This document shows positions 1 to 8,445 of a stretch of DNA of 25,260 nucleotides, one piece after another. This stretch comes from Candidatus Micrarchaeum sp. (GTDB lineage Archaea > SpSt-1190 > DYHY01), in contig DYHY01000016.1 in the NCBI GenBank assembly GCA_020723935.1, positions 1 through 25,260 on the forward strand, read 5' to 3'. The position numbers were made by a program, and so were the translations under genes. The first letter of the stretch is position 1; each line of letters starts with the position of its first letter. The notes below the pieces were generated by a model. That model saw only the letters and a program-made list of their open reading frames with translations. It searched no databases and was not told where the DNA came from.

Positions 1-76
1 CCCAAGGGGAACCCCAAGGGGAACCCCAAGGGGAACCCCAAGGGGAACCCCAAGGGGAACCCCAAGGAAGGGGAAC
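1..76. repeat. 12-bp tandem repeat at window edge
   Basis: Five perfect tandem copies of CCCAAGGGGAAC occupy 1-60, followed by a degenerate sixth copy (61-76) with a 4-base insertion. Alternating C4 and G4 blocks two bases apart can fold into short hairpins. The period is a multiple of three, so every forward frame stays open across it; frame 1 reads as a Pro-Lys-Gly-Asn repeat. The array starts at the first base of the window, so its full length is unknown and it may mark an assembly break. Confidence 0.95.
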
Positions 77-81
77 TCTGA
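1..81 (+). CDS. possible 3' end of an upstream gene with a PKGN-repeat tail (partial)
   Basis: Frame 1 is open from the window edge and reads five Pro-Lys-Gly-Asn units, then PKEGEL and a TGA at 79-81. It would be a charged, Gly/Pro-rich flexible C-terminal tail. The stop lies just before the TATA box of dnaJ, where an upstream gene could plausibly end, and dnaK or grpE often precede dnaJ, but nothing here identifies the protein. Because a 12-bp repeat keeps all frames open, coding is only inferred. Confidence 0.3.
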   Translation, partial: PKGNPKGNPKGNPKGNPKGNPKEGEL

Positions 82-88
82 AGGCAAC

Positions 89-98
89 AGATAAAAGA
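89..98 (+). promoter_or_regulatory. TATA box of dnaJ
   Basis: An A/T island (AGATAAAAGA) stands in very GC-rich flanks. Its centre is 31 nt before a GTG at 125 and 64 nt before the ATG at 158. By the spacing seen elsewhere in the window, transcription should begin near 121-125. Confidence 0.6.
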
Positions 99-157
99 GG
101 CCGCCCGGTCCGCCCCCCGGATAGGTGCCGGCACAGAAGCCGGCTGGAAAGGAGAAG

Positions 158-1234
158 ATGGCCGAAGACTATTACGCGACTCTTGGCGTTTCCAGGAGCG
201 CGAGCGCCGAGGAGATAAAGCGGGCCTACCGGCAACTGGCGAGGAAGTTCCATCCGGACGTCAGCAAGGACGCAGGCGCCTCGGAGAAGTTCAAGAAGAT
301 AAACGAGGCCTATTCGGTCCTCTCGGACGATTCCAAGCGCGCCCAATACGACAGGTTCGGGCCCGACCAGCCGGGCTCCACGCAATCGGCCCAGTGGCGC
401 GACTTCTCGGGCTTCGAGTCCTCTGGCCTGGGAGACATATTCGAGACGTTCTTCGGCGGTGCGAGCCCCTTCTCCTTCGGCGAGGGCATGGGGAATGAGG
501 GGCGGCCGAGGGCGAGGAACATACGCTATCCAATGACGATAACCCTCGAGGAGGCCTTCAAGGGCGCCTCCAAGGGGATAAGGGTCAAGCGGAGAGACCT
601 GTGTCCTGAATGCAGGGGCGAGGGCGGCTTCAGCCCGGCGAGGTGCGGAGAATGCGGCGGAACGGGCAGGATCGCCCGCACGAGGCGCACGATGATCGGG
701 CTCTTCCAGACCTTCTCGACGTGCCCCGAATGCAGAGGCCGCGGCGAGAGGTTCTCGCGCGCATGCTCGCGCTGCAGGGGTGAGGGCGAAGTGAGCGCCG
801 AGCACGACCTCACGGTCGAGGTCCCGGCAGGGGTGGACAGCGGGACGACCCTCAGCCTTTCCGGCGAGGGCGAGGCGGGCGGGGACCTCTACGTCCTCAT
901 CAACGTCGCGGAGCACAAGCTCTTTAGGCGCGACGGCGCCGACCTCATTTACCCTGTCAGGGTGTCCTTCGCGCAGGCCGCGCTCGGCGGGGAGATAGTC
1001 GTCCCGGCCCTCGACGGCGACGTTTCGGTGGAGCTGCCTGAGGGGACGCAGACTGGGGAGGAGCTGCGCATCGCGCGCCGCGGGATGCCCTCCCTGCGGG
1101 GCAGGGGCCGCGGGGACATCGTCGTCGAGGTGACGGTTGCGACTCCGACGCGGCTTTCCCAGCGCCAGAAGGACCTCCTGCGAGAGTTCGACGGCCTCCA
1201 GCAGCAAAAGAAAAAGGGCCTCTTCGGGCTATAG
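158..1234 (+). CDS. dnaJ: Chaperone protein DnaJ (Hsp40)
   Basis: Cytosolic Hsp40 co-chaperone that stimulates the ATPase of DnaK and delivers unfolded clients. A J-domain occupies the first ~70 residues with the invariant HPD (in KFHPDVS), followed by a Gly/Phe-rich linker ([12 protein letters not shown]). Next comes a zinc region with four complete CxxCxGxG motifs ([32 protein letters not shown], about residues 149-206), then the C-terminal substrate-binding domains. At 358 residues it has full type I length. I chose ATG 158 because [11 protein letters not shown] is the usual DnaJ N-terminus and GGAG precedes it, though only 3 nt away. An in-frame GTG at 125 sits at the spacing expected for a leaderless start and would add 11 residues. 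No dnaK or grpE is visible in the window. Confidence 0.96.
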   Translation: MAEDYYATLGVSRSASAEEIKRAYRQLARKFHPDVSKDAGASEKFKKINEAYSVLSDDSKRAQYDRFGPDQPGSTQSAQWRDFSGFESSGLGDIFETFFGGASPFSFGEGMGNEGRPRARNIRYPMTITLEEAFKGASKGIRVKRRDLCPECRGEGGFSPARCGECGGTGRIARTRRTMIGLFQTFSTCPECRGRGERFSRACSRCRGEGEVSAEHDLTVEVPAGVDSGTTLSLSGEGEAGGDLYVLINVAEHKLFRRDGADLIYPVRVSFAQAALGGEIVVPALDGDVSVELPEGTQTGEELRIARRGMPSLRGRGRGDIVVEVTVATPTRLSQRQKDLLREFDGLQQQKKKGLFGL

Positions 1235-1256
1235 GCGCGGGGACTTGCCGGGAAAG

Positions 1257-1264
1257 GATTAATA
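1257..1264 (+). promoter_or_regulatory. TATA box of the small Cys-rich gene
   Basis: GATTAATA lies in the short gap after dnaJ. Its centre is 31 nt before ATG 1292, which suggests a leaderless transcript. Confidence 0.55.
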
Positions 1265-1291
1265 CGCGCGCCCCGGCAAGAGCCTGCCATC

Positions 1292-1579
1292 ATGGGAGAT
1301 ACCAGTTCCAGGGTTCCCGACGCTTCGGCGGAGGAAATAAGCACCTTCTCGATGCCCTGCCCCCTCCTAAAGATGGAGAGGAGCGTCCCGCCCGCGACGT
1401 GCAGGGCGTGCAGGGACAAGCGCACGTGCCCGCAGGTCCAGGCGCTCCTCGGCGCCGAGAGGGAATACGCCGCAAGGTTCAAGGGGACGATCCTGGAGTC
1501 GGCGATGAAGCGGGTCTCGAGGGCGAAGAAGGACGTCGCCTCCTACATACTTGAAACGGAGCGCCCCCACGGACGGTAG
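1292..1579 (+). CDS. small Cys-containing hypothetical protein (95 aa)
   Basis: I do not recognise this protein. It has 95 residues. Four cysteines sit in the N-terminal half (C23, C37, C40, C46; spacing C-x13-C-x2-C-x5-C, within CRACRDKRTC), which could bind zinc or a metal cluster. The C-terminal half is basic and probably helical (AMKRVSRAKKDV). It has its own TATA box at leaderless spacing and ends next to the DUF167 gene, overlapping the longest possible version of that gene by 29 nt; the two may be co-transcribed. GC content and codon use match the neighbours, and the start, promoter and stop context make a real gene likely. Function is unknown. Confidence 0.7.
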   Translation: MGDTSSRVPDASAEEISTFSMPCPLLKMERSVPPATCRACRDKRTCPQVQALLGAEREYAARFKGTILESAMKRVSRAKKDVASYILETERPHGR

Positions 1580-1595
1580 GAGGGAAGAAGGAGCG

Positions 1596-1844
1596 TTGCT
1601 GATCAAGGTGCTTGTGAGGCCGGGGCGCAAGGAATCCGGGATTTCCGAGCCGTCCGACGAGTTCGAGTGCGCGAAATGCGACCTGGTCACGAGCTTGACT
1701 TCCAAGCCCGAAGGGGGCAAGGCCAACAAGGAGCTCTTCGCCCTTCTGCGCGCAAGGTTCGGCTCCGCAGAGCTCGTCTCGGGCGCGGCCTCCTGTCTCA
1801 AGGTCTTCCGGGTGCCGGGCGCGGCGGACGAAAAGGAAATATAG
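1596..1844 (+). CDS. DUF167 (YggU/UPF0235) family protein
   Basis: Small alpha/beta protein of the DUF167 family, found in bacteria, archaea and eukaryotes and lacking an established biochemical function. The recognisable core is IKVLVRPGRKESGI near the start, then LTSKPEGGKANKELFALLRARFG and ELVSGAASCLKVFRV; the P-x-GGKANKEL segment is the family signature. Length (about 82 residues) is normal. The start is uncertain: TTG 1596, preceded by AAGGAG, gives a compact DUF167 protein, while TTG 1551 would add 15 residues and overlap the upstream gene. It probably shares a transcript with the Cys-rich gene. Its 3' end contains the TATA element of the following radical SAM gene. Confidence 0.85.
   Translation: MLIKVLVRPGRKESGISEPSDEFECAKCDLVTSLTSKPEGGKANKELFALLRARFGSAELVSGAASCLKVFRVPGAADEKEI
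1837..1844 (+). promoter_or_regulatory. TATA box of the B12-radical SAM gene
   Basis: AAATATAG overlaps the last codons of the DUF167 gene. Its centre is 30 nt before ATG 1870. Confidence 0.5.
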
Positions 1845-1869
1845 GCCCCTTGCAGGCGCGCATCCGGAA

Positions 1870-3245
1870 ATGAGGGTGGTCCTCACGCGCCCGCGCTACC
1901 ACACCTTCCTGATAGCCCCGCCCCTCGGGATGGGATATGTGTCCTCTTACCTCAGGAGCAGGGGCCACGAGACGCTCCTCCTCGACGCCCTGAACCTGGA
2001 CCTGGGGAGCGAGGAGATAGTGGCCGAATGCAGGCGGTTCGGCGCGAGGATAGTAGGCATCTACCTCCTCTCGCCTTCTTCCTCCCTGGGATAGAGCTCG
2101 TGAAGAAGCTCAAGCAGGCAGGGATGTTTGTCGTCGTCGGAGGCGCCCAGGCGTCCTTCCTCCCCAAGGTGACCCTCGAGCGCACCGGCGCGGACGCCGT
2201 TGTCGTCGGCGAGGCCGAGCGGACGTTCCTGGAGCTCGTCGAGGCGGTGGAGGCGGGGCGCGGGCCCGAGGGCGTGCCCGGCGTGATGACTGGAAGGACC
2301 CGTCGGTTCGTGGCGAGGAAGACGATAGGGAGGCTGGATTCCCTCCCGTTCCCGGACTGGGAGCAGATGGATCCGCGGAAGTACAAGAAGGCCCCGCACG
2401 GGGGGTTCATCAAGAGCTTCCCCTATGCGCCGATAACGACGACGCGCGGCTGCCCCTACAGGTGCAAGTTCTGCGCAAGCCCCCATTTCTGGAAGACCTT
2501 CCGCGCGAGGAGCCCTGAGAACGTCGTGGACGAGATAGAGGTGCTCGCGACAATGTTCGGCGTGAAGGAGATACATTTCGAGGACGACAACCTGACGTTC
2601 TTCAGGAAGCACATTGCCGGAATCTGCGAGGGGATCATCAGGCGCGGCCTGAAGGTGAGCATGTTCACGCCCAACGGGATAAGGGCCGACAAGGTGAACC
2701 TCCCGCTCCTGAAGCTCATGAAGCGGGCGGGATTCTACGGCGTCGCGTTCGGGATGGAGTCGGGCGACCAGAAGATACTCGACAACGTCAGGAAGGATGT
2801 GAAAATCAGGACTCTGGAGAGGGCGGTGGGCATGGCAAAGGAAGCCGGCCTCATGACGCAGGGCTTCTTCATCTTCGGCCTCCCGGGCGAGACGAAGGAG
2901 ACGATAGACAAGACGATAGATTTCGCGTGCAGCCTGCCCCTTGACAGGGCGCAGTTCAACGTCCTGGACGTTATGCCCGGGACGGAGCTGTGGAACGACC
3001 TGGGGTACGACGCCAAGACCTATCCGTGGGACGCGAGGAGCTTCCACGAGGTGACCTGGAAATCCCCGGGCCTGTCGAGGAAGGACCTTCAGGACGCCCT
3101 CCCCCGCGCGTTCTGGCGCTTCTACTCCAGCCCCCGCAGGTTCCTTTCGGCGGCCAGGTTCATGCGGCCCGAGCAGCTGCCCTACCTCTTCAAGCGGTTC
3201 CTGGACTTCCGGATGGTTCCTTCCCCGGCGGCGAAGAAGGGCTAA
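1870..3245 (+). pseudogene. B12-binding-domain radical SAM protein, interrupted by a frameshift
   Basis: An N-terminal cobalamin-binding-like Rossmann domain (PPLGMGYVSSYLRSRGHE, then VVVGGAQASFLP and DAVVVGEAE) is followed by a radical SAM core with the CxxxCxxC cluster motif (GCPYRCKFC, Cys codons at 2451, 2463 and 2472), EIHFEDDNLTF and GFFIFGLPGET. This is the BchE/P-methylase-like architecture (class B); the substrate cannot be told. Reading from ATG 1870 reaches a TAG at 2092-2094, while the rest of the protein is one frame back. Adding a single G after 2073 joins both parts seamlessly as LLSAFFLPGIELVKKLKQAG. The repaired protein has about 459 residues, complete for the family. Only this one lesion is seen, so it is either a recent inactivation or a sequence error. 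Confidence 0.88.
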
Positions 3246-3267
3246 GAAGGCCGCGCAGACAAAATCC

Positions 3268-3275
3268 TATAATAA
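3268..3275 (+). promoter_or_regulatory. TATA box of the first GT-C-like gene
   Basis: TATAATAA lies just after the radical SAM stop. Its centre is 32 nt before ATG 3304, supporting that ATG as the true start even though the downstream frame is shifted. Confidence 0.6.
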
Positions 3276-3303
3276 GGCGCGGCCCCGCGGGCGCCGGCAG
3301 GAA

Positions 3304-4873
3304 ATGCCGACGACGCTCGCATCCGCAGCAACGACAGCCGGGCCCTTTCTGCTTCTCCTGGGGGATACTCCTCCTGCCGGCCCTGCCGTTCTGGACGCGG
3401 CGCGTGCGGGGCCTCGCCGTCCCAGCCGTCCTTTCCGCCGCGACATCGCTTGCGGCGGTGCCCTTCATCTCGGCCTTGCTGAAAATCATCGGAGCGGGGG
3501 CGATTCTGGGGCCTGCGCGCGTGCACATTCTTTCCGCGCTCGTCCTGTTCCTCGTCCTCGCCTACGTCCCGGCTCCCGGGGCAAGGAAAGAGAAGCTGCG
3601 GCCGGCGGGAACGGATGCGCCCTCCCTCGCCCTTCTCCTCGCGGTCGCGGCGGTCTATCTCCTCGCCTCCGTTGACCCGGCCTCCACCTCCGCCCTCTAC
3701 GAGCGCACCGCCGGGATTTTCGCGTCCGGCGCCGCCTTTCCCGGAGGCGCGAAGGTCCTGGGCGCGGCGCCCTCCGACTACGGGATGTCGACTCTAGGTG
3801 ACCAGCCGGAGGGCGCGCCGGTCGCCGCCGCGCTCCTCCTCTCCTTCCTCGGGCGGGCGGCTGCGACGGCGCTTTTCCTCCTTCTCCCGGCCGTCCTCGG
3901 GTTCGTCCTCGTGCGCGAAGCGCTCCTGCGGGCCGGCTCGCCCAAACTTGCTGCGCCCCTGCTCGCGGCGATCCTCTTCGTCAATCCGCTCGTCCTCAAG
4001 AGCGGGTTTGTCACGCATTTCGCCCTCCCGTTCCTCCTTTTCCTCTCATCTTTCCTCGTCTTCCTCATGTCTTCGGAGGACTTCTCCGGCCGGTCCCTCC
4101 TGGCAGGGGGGATCCTCGCCGCCCTCCTCTCCTCCCGCCACGAGCTCCTGGTATGCGCGCCGGCGGTCCTCCTCGCGCTCGGCCTTTGGAGGACGCCCTG
4201 GAGCAGGCCCGCCCTCTTCCTCGCCGGGTTCCTCGTCCTGATCTTCCCGTCGCTCTACTTCCACTGGACCGTTCTAGGGAGCCCCCTCGCCCACGAGACG
4301 CAGGTCGTCGCGCCCGCCGAGGGATTCTACCTCCAGTGCCTCGGGCCGGCGTGCTTCAGGTTCAACGGCCTCCTGAACTTCCAGGGCGGGACGATAGTCC
4401 GCACGCCTGGCTATCCTTACCCCGTCTTCCTCTACCTGCCGCTCCTGTTCCTGTCCTCCTTCGGGCTCCTCGCGTCCGCCCTCGCGCTCCTCGGCGCGTC
4501 CGCGGCCCCCCGCGCGGCGGCCCCCTGGATCCTCTGGCTCGCCTTCTCGTTCCTCCTCTTCGCCCCGATGGAGAACTGGGACGACAACAAGCTTTCCGCG
4601 TTCCTCTCCTCGGCCGCGCCCTTCCTCCTGCTCTGCGCGGCGGGCCTGCGGGAGCTGAAGGGGCGGCCCGCGGCGCTCCTCGCGATAATCGCCGCCCTCG
4701 CTCTCCTCCAGCTCCTCGCCGGCGCCCTGGAATTCCCCTTGGACGCGCGATGGAGCCTGAGGATGGCGGGCGTCCCGGGGGATCCGGACGCTGGCGCCCA
4801 TGTCCTGCGCGCAGCCCTCCTGGCGCCCCGGCTCCTGCCGCGCCTTCCGCAATTCGCAGGCTCCGCCGGCTGA
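3304..4873 (+). pseudogene. polytopic membrane protein, GT-C glycosyltransferase-like, frameshifted near its start
   Basis: About 522 residues rich in Leu, Ala and Phe, with roughly ten or more hydrophobic segments separated by short Arg-rich loops. An extramembrane loop carries DYGMSTLGDQPEGAP, and a C-terminal tail follows the last membrane span. Overall shape resembles lipid-sugar-dependent GT-C transferases (PMT/ArnT type), but I see no decisive motif. ATG 3304 has a TATA box at the right spacing, yet its frame leaves the membrane-protein frame after 20 codons. Removing one G from the G5 run at 3360-3364 gives GPFLLLLGILLLPALPFW, a perfect first membrane segment. Without that repair no convincing start exists for the long downstream frame. 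It may work in envelope or protein glycosylation. Confidence 0.65.
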
Positions 4874-4930
4874 CCCCCCCCGGTTCATCCGCTTCCGGTG
4901 GAATTGTTACCGGAAACTCGCATCGGAAGC

Positions 4931-4938
4931 AATTTAAC
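4931..4938 (+). promoter_or_regulatory. TATA box of mcm
   Basis: AATTTAAC lies in the gap before the MCM gene. Its centre is 36 nt before ATG 4971, slightly longer than the usual spacing here. Confidence 0.5.
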
Positions 4939-4970
4939 GGGCCAGGCGCCGGGCTGGCGAGTACCAGGGA

Positions 4971-7004
4971 ATGGGGCTAGACAACGAGGAGGCGGTGCGT
5001 CGGTTCAAGGAGTTCCTCATAAGGACCGATTACGAGAAGCGCCTGCGCGAGTCCGTGAACAAGGGCTCGAGGAGCTTCCTCGTCTCCCTCTCGGACCTCG
5101 AGAAGTACGACCCGGACCTCGCGGACACGATAATCCTGCGCCCCATCGAGATAATCGAGGAGCTTGAGGCCGTCGTCTCCGGGATGGACCTCTCCACGAA
5201 GGAGAGGGTCTACGTGCGCATCTACGACATGTGGTCCGACTTCGATGTGAAGCTCAAGGACCTGCGCACCAAGCACCTGGGGAAGCTCGTGCAGGTCGAG
5301 GGCCTCATCAGGCAGGCGTCCGAGGTGCGCCCCGAGGTCCTGGAGATAACATTCGAGTGCCTTGACTGCGGTAACAAGATATCAGTCCTGCAGACGGAGC
5401 ACGGCATAAAGAAGCCGACGAGATGCATCTGCGGCAAGAGCGTCTTCAAGGAGGTGGACAAGGCCTTCCGCGACAGCCAGGGCCTGAAGCTTGAGGAGTC
5501 GCCCGAGCGCCTCGTCGGCGGCGAGCAGCCCAGCAGGGTGGATGTCATCCTCCACGACGACCTGGTGGAGCCGACGCTGAGGGAGCGCCTCACTCCCGGG
5601 AACCGTGTGAAGGTGACCGGGGTGCTGAAGGAGAAGCCCAACATCCTCAGGACGGGCGCGCGCTCCAAGATATTCGAGATCTACCTGCACGCGATATACA
5701 TCGAGAACACAGTCCAGGAGTTCGAGAAGCTGGAGCTCACCAAGGAGGACGAGGACGCCATCAGGCAGCTCGCCTCCGACCCCAAGATAAAGGAGAAGAT
5801 AGTCGCCTCGATCGCCCCGTCCATCTACGGGAACGAGCGGATAAAGGAGGCGATCGCCCTGCAGCTCTTCGGCGGGGTCTCCAAGATCCGCCAAGACAAG
5901 ATGAGGACGCGCGGCGAGATCCACGTCTTCCTCGTGGGCGACCCGGGGAGCGGCAAGTCCCAGCTCCTCAAGTACGTGAGCATGCTCTCCCCCAAGTCCA
6001 TGTACGTCTCGGGCAAGGGCGCTACCGGCGCGGGCCTCACCGCGGCCGTCGTGAAGGACGAGTTCCTCGGCGGCTGGGCTCTGGAAGCGGGGGCGGTGGT
6101 CCTCTGCAACAGGGGCCTGTGCGCGATAGACGAGATAGACAAGATGGCCGAGGACGACAGGACCTCGATGCACGAGATCATGGAGCAGGGGACGGTGTCG
6201 ATAGCCAAGGCCAACATCCACGCGAACCTGCGCGCCGAGACGTCGATTCTTGCCGCGGCGAACCCCAAGTACAGCCGCTTCGACCCCCATAAGGAGATGA
6301 TAGACCAGATAGACATGCCCGAGACCCTCCTCTCGCGCTTCGACCTCATCTTCGTCCTGCGCGATGTCCCGGACAGGGAGAAGGACGAGAGCCTCGCCGA
6401 CCACATCCTGATGCTCCACAAGCAGCCCAAGAGCCACCTCAAGGCGGCGATCGACAGCACCCTGATGAGGAAGTACATCGCGTACGCCAAGAGGACCTTC
6501 GAGCAGACGCACCTCACCAGCGAGGCAGTCGCCGAGATCAAGTCATTCTACGTGGGCCTGCGCACCAAGCACCTGGGGGAGCGCGAGGAGCTCCAGTCGG
6601 TCCCGATAACCGCGAGGCAGCTGGAGGCGATGGTGCGCCTCGCGGAAGCGAACGCCCGGCTGCGCCTCTCGGACACCGTGACGGCCGAGGACGCCCTCAA
6701 GGCGATAGACCTAATGAAATACTGCCTCTACCAAATAGGATTCGACCCGGAGACAGGGAAGCTGGACATCGCGCGCCTCGAGGGGAGCGTATCAACGGCC
6801 AAGAGGAGCAAGATAAACACCTTCGAGCAGGCGCTCAAGGAGATAGAGAAGGACGGATCGCTCCCCTTCAAGCAGGTCGACCTCGTGGCGAAGGCCGTAG
6901 AGCTCGGGATGTCCCAGGAGGACGCCGAGGGCATAATGGACAAGCTCATTAAGCAGGGGACGCTCTACTGCCCGAGGCCGGGCCTCGTCCAGCGCGTCGG
7001 CTAA
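4971..7004 (+). CDS. mcm: Replicative DNA helicase MCM
   Basis: Archaeal MCM, the hexameric ATP-driven 3'-5' replicative helicase. The N-terminal domain holds a zinc site (CLDC at residues 130-133 and CIC near 152-154) and an OB-fold (GKLVQVEGLIRQASEVRP). The AAA+ core has Walker A GDPGSGKS (about residue 323), Walker B CAIDEIDKM (about 385) and the arginine-finger segment LLSRFDLIF (about 454). A winged-helix tail follows (DGSLPFKQVDLVAKAVELG). The 677 residues are normal length, and no intein interrupts the Walker region, a common insertion site in other archaea. The start matches a TATA box and the usual N-terminus. It lies directly upstream of the RPA-like gene, whose own promoter sits in the short gap. 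Confidence 0.98.
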   Translation: MGLDNEEAVRRFKEFLIRTDYEKRLRESVNKGSRSFLVSLSDLEKYDPDLADTIILRPIEIIEELEAVVSGMDLSTKERVYVRIYDMWSDFDVKLKDLRTKHLGKLVQVEGLIRQASEVRPEVLEITFECLDCGNKISVLQTEHGIKKPTRCICGKSVFKEVDKAFRDSQGLKLEESPERLVGGEQPSRVDVILHDDLVEPTLRERLTPGNRVKVTGVLKEKPNILRTGARSKIFEIYLHAIYIENTVQEFEKLELTKEDEDAIRQLASDPKIKEKIVASIAPSIYGNERIKEAIALQLFGGVSKIRQDKMRTRGEIHVFLVGDPGSGKSQLLKYVSMLSPKSMYVSGKGATGAGLTAAVVKDEFLGGWALEAGAVVLCNRGLCAIDEIDKMAEDDRTSMHEIMEQGTVSIAKANIHANLRAETSILAAANPKYSRFDPHKEMIDQIDMPETLLSRFDLIFVLRDVPDREKDESLADHILMLHKQPKSHLKAAIDSTLMRKYIAYAKRTFEQTHLTSEAVAEIKSFYVGLRTKHLGEREELQSVPITARQLEAMVRLAEANARLRLSDTVTAEDALKAIDLMKYCLYQIGFDPETGKLDIARLEGSVSTAKRSKINTFEQALKEIEKDGSLPFKQVDLVAKAVELGMSQEDAEGIMDKLIKQGTLYCPRPGLVQRVG

Positions 7005-7037
7005 TCCCCAATTAGCGGCAAGGCGGGCGATAAACCG

Positions 7038-7045
7038 TTATAAAT
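7038..7045 (+). promoter_or_regulatory. TATA box of the RPA-like gene
   Basis: TTATAAAT, a near-ideal archaeal TATA box, is centred about 30 nt before ATG 7072, with no Shine-Dalgarno sequence in between. Confidence 0.7.
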
Positions 7046-7071
7046 CGGCGCGCGCGGTTTTTGCCAGCAAC

Positions 7072-7959
7072 ATGGCGCAGGACACATTCCCCCAAGCCAA
7101 CCCAGGCCCGGCAGGGACGGGGCAGCCCCAGCAGCAGGTACAGCCCAGGCTCGTCGCGGTCAAGGCCAGCATTTCCGAGATAGCGGGCGGGAACTACTTC
7201 GAGGTCTCCGGGAGGTGGGAGCCCGACTACCTGATAAGCCCCTCGGGAAGGAGGATGTCGCGCGTCAACCTCCTGGGCGTAGTCGTCGCCAATTATTTCG
7301 CCGAGGACGGCAATTACGGGACCGTCACGATAGACGACGGGACGGAGACCATCCGCCTCAAGGCTTTCAAGGGCGAGGTGAAGATCCTCAAGGAGCTCCA
7401 GTTCGGGCAGGTCGTCTCGGTCATCGGGAAGCTTCGCAAATACCGAGACGAGGTCTACATCTCGCCCGAGGCCATCTTCCCCTCGGACCTCGACAAGCTC
7501 ATGCTCAGGCGCCTGGAGCTCGTCAGGGAGACGAGGAAGGTCTCGTCCCTGCGCGATCTCGTGGCCAAGACCTCCGCCGAGTTCGACGATCCGTCCAAGA
7601 TGGTCGAGTTCCTGTCGACGAAATACGGCTTCGATCGGAGCGCGATCGAGGCGGTGATAGTCTCGCAGAACCCCTCCGCAGGCCCGGGTTCCCCTGCGGC
7701 CCGGGAGCAGCAGGCGGCCGCGGCCGAGGAGGGGGCAGAGGGCGGGGCGCCGGAGGCGCCGCCATCCGCGGCGGCGATCAAGGCAAAGCAGGCCGTCCTC
7801 TCCGCGATAGAGAAGACAGGCTCGAGCGGCGCCGAGTACGGCGCGATCCTGCGCGAGACCGGCCTCTCCTCCTCGGCCGTCGACGAGTCAATAAAGGAGC
7901 TGATAAGCGAGGGCGAGATCTTCGAGCCCAAGAGCGGAAGGTTCCGAAGGCTGCTCTAG
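7072..7959 (+). CDS. RPA-type single-stranded DNA-binding protein (OB fold plus winged helix)
   Basis: Single-stranded DNA-binding subunit of the RPA32-like kind. After a low-complexity Gln/Pro/Gly head, an OB-fold spans roughly residues 60-125 (VNLLGVVVANYF, GTVTIDDGTETIRLKAF, GQVVSVIGKLRKY, VYISPEAI). A long Ala/Glu-rich linker (about 205-235) leads to a C-terminal winged-helix domain (about 238-295: GAEYGAILRETGLSSSAVDESIKELISEGEIFEP) of the kind used for protein contacts. The 295 residues and domain order match archaeal Rpa2/RPA32-like proteins. ATG 7072 is fixed by the TATA spacing. Adjacency to MCM fits a role at the replication fork; whether a large RPA subunit exists elsewhere cannot be told. 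Confidence 0.88.
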   Translation: MAQDTFPQANPGPAGTGQPQQQVQPRLVAVKASISEIAGGNYFEVSGRWEPDYLISPSGRRMSRVNLLGVVVANYFAEDGNYGTVTIDDGTETIRLKAFKGEVKILKELQFGQVVSVIGKLRKYRDEVYISPEAIFPSDLDKLMLRRLELVRETRKVSSLRDLVAKTSAEFDDPSKMVEFLSTKYGFDRSAIEAVIVSQNPSAGPGSPAAREQQAAAAEEGAEGGAPEAPPSAAAIKAKQAVLSAIEKTGSSGAEYGAILRETGLSSSAVDESIKELISEGEIFEPKSGRFRRLL

Positions 7960-7985
7960 GCCTCCCCGGGGCCGCGGCCGATTAC

Positions 7986-7993
7986 AATATAAA
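7986..7993 (+). promoter_or_regulatory. TATA box of the aIF2-beta gene
   Basis: AATATAAA is centred about 30 nt before ATG 8020; no ribosome-binding site is evident between them. Confidence 0.65.
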
Positions 7994-8019
7994 GCCCGTT
8001 TCCGGCCTCAAAGCGACAG

Positions 8020-8445
8020 ATGGCGAAATCCGAGTTCTACTTGTACGACGAGATGCTCTCGAGAGCGAAAGCCAAGCTCCCCCAGACGACCGGTAGCGAG
8101 GTCCTCTTCAGCGTGCCCAAGGCCGACGTCTGGATATCTGGCTCAAGAACAGAGATAAGGAACTTCCTTGACTTGTGCGACGTCATAGACAGGAAGCCCG
8201 AGCATATGCTAAAATACCTCAACCGCGAGCTCGCGACGCCGGGGAACATGGACGGTCCGCGCCTGATACTCAAGGGCAAGATAGGCCCGAACCAAGTGAA
8301 CCAGCGCATCTCCGACTACGTGAAGGAGTTCGTCCTCTGCCCCGCCTGCGGACGCCACGAGACGGTGCTCCTCAAGGAGGACCGCGTGACGATCATGAAG
8401 TGCAACGCGTGCGGTGCCCAGAATTCAGTGCGCGCAATTGCATAG
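8020..8445 (+). CDS. Translation initiation factor aIF2 subunit beta
   Basis: Beta subunit of the heterotrimeric factor that brings initiator Met-tRNA to the ribosome. The N-terminal helix is followed by the alpha/beta core (TEIRNFLDLCDVIDRKPEHMLKYLNRELATPG, then LILKGKIGPNQVNQRISDYVKEFVLCP) and a C-terminal zinc ribbon with CPAC (107-110) and CNAC (128-131). The 141 residues are normal length and all four zinc ligands are present. The protein ends QNSVRAIA. The start is set by the TATA box. Two more decayed copies of its final codons follow downstream (see the repeat at 8410-8549). Its grouping with NMD3-like and DUF424 genes is familiar in archaea, although here an opposite-strand gene intervenes. 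Confidence 0.97.
   Translation: MAKSEFYLYDEMLSRAKAKLPQTTGSEVLFSVPKADVWISGSRTEIRNFLDLCDVIDRKPEHMLKYLNRELATPGNMDGPRLILKGKIGPNQVNQRISDYVKEFVLCPACGRHETVLLKEDRVTIMKCNACGAQNSVRAIA

Noticed and set aside
1-76. CRISPR array or telomere-like repeat
   Set aside because: Units are 12 bp with no spacers, and the repeat is internal to an open frame ending in a normal stop; nothing supports a chromosome end.
2990-3303. 5' extension of the first membrane-protein frame back into the radical SAM gene
   Set aside because: The added residues are Arg/Pro-rich out-of-frame translation of the radical SAM gene; the TATA box points to ATG 3304.
5382-6512. 376-codon open frame antisense to MCM
   Set aside because: Shadow of the GC-rich MCM codons; no promoter and no family resemblance.
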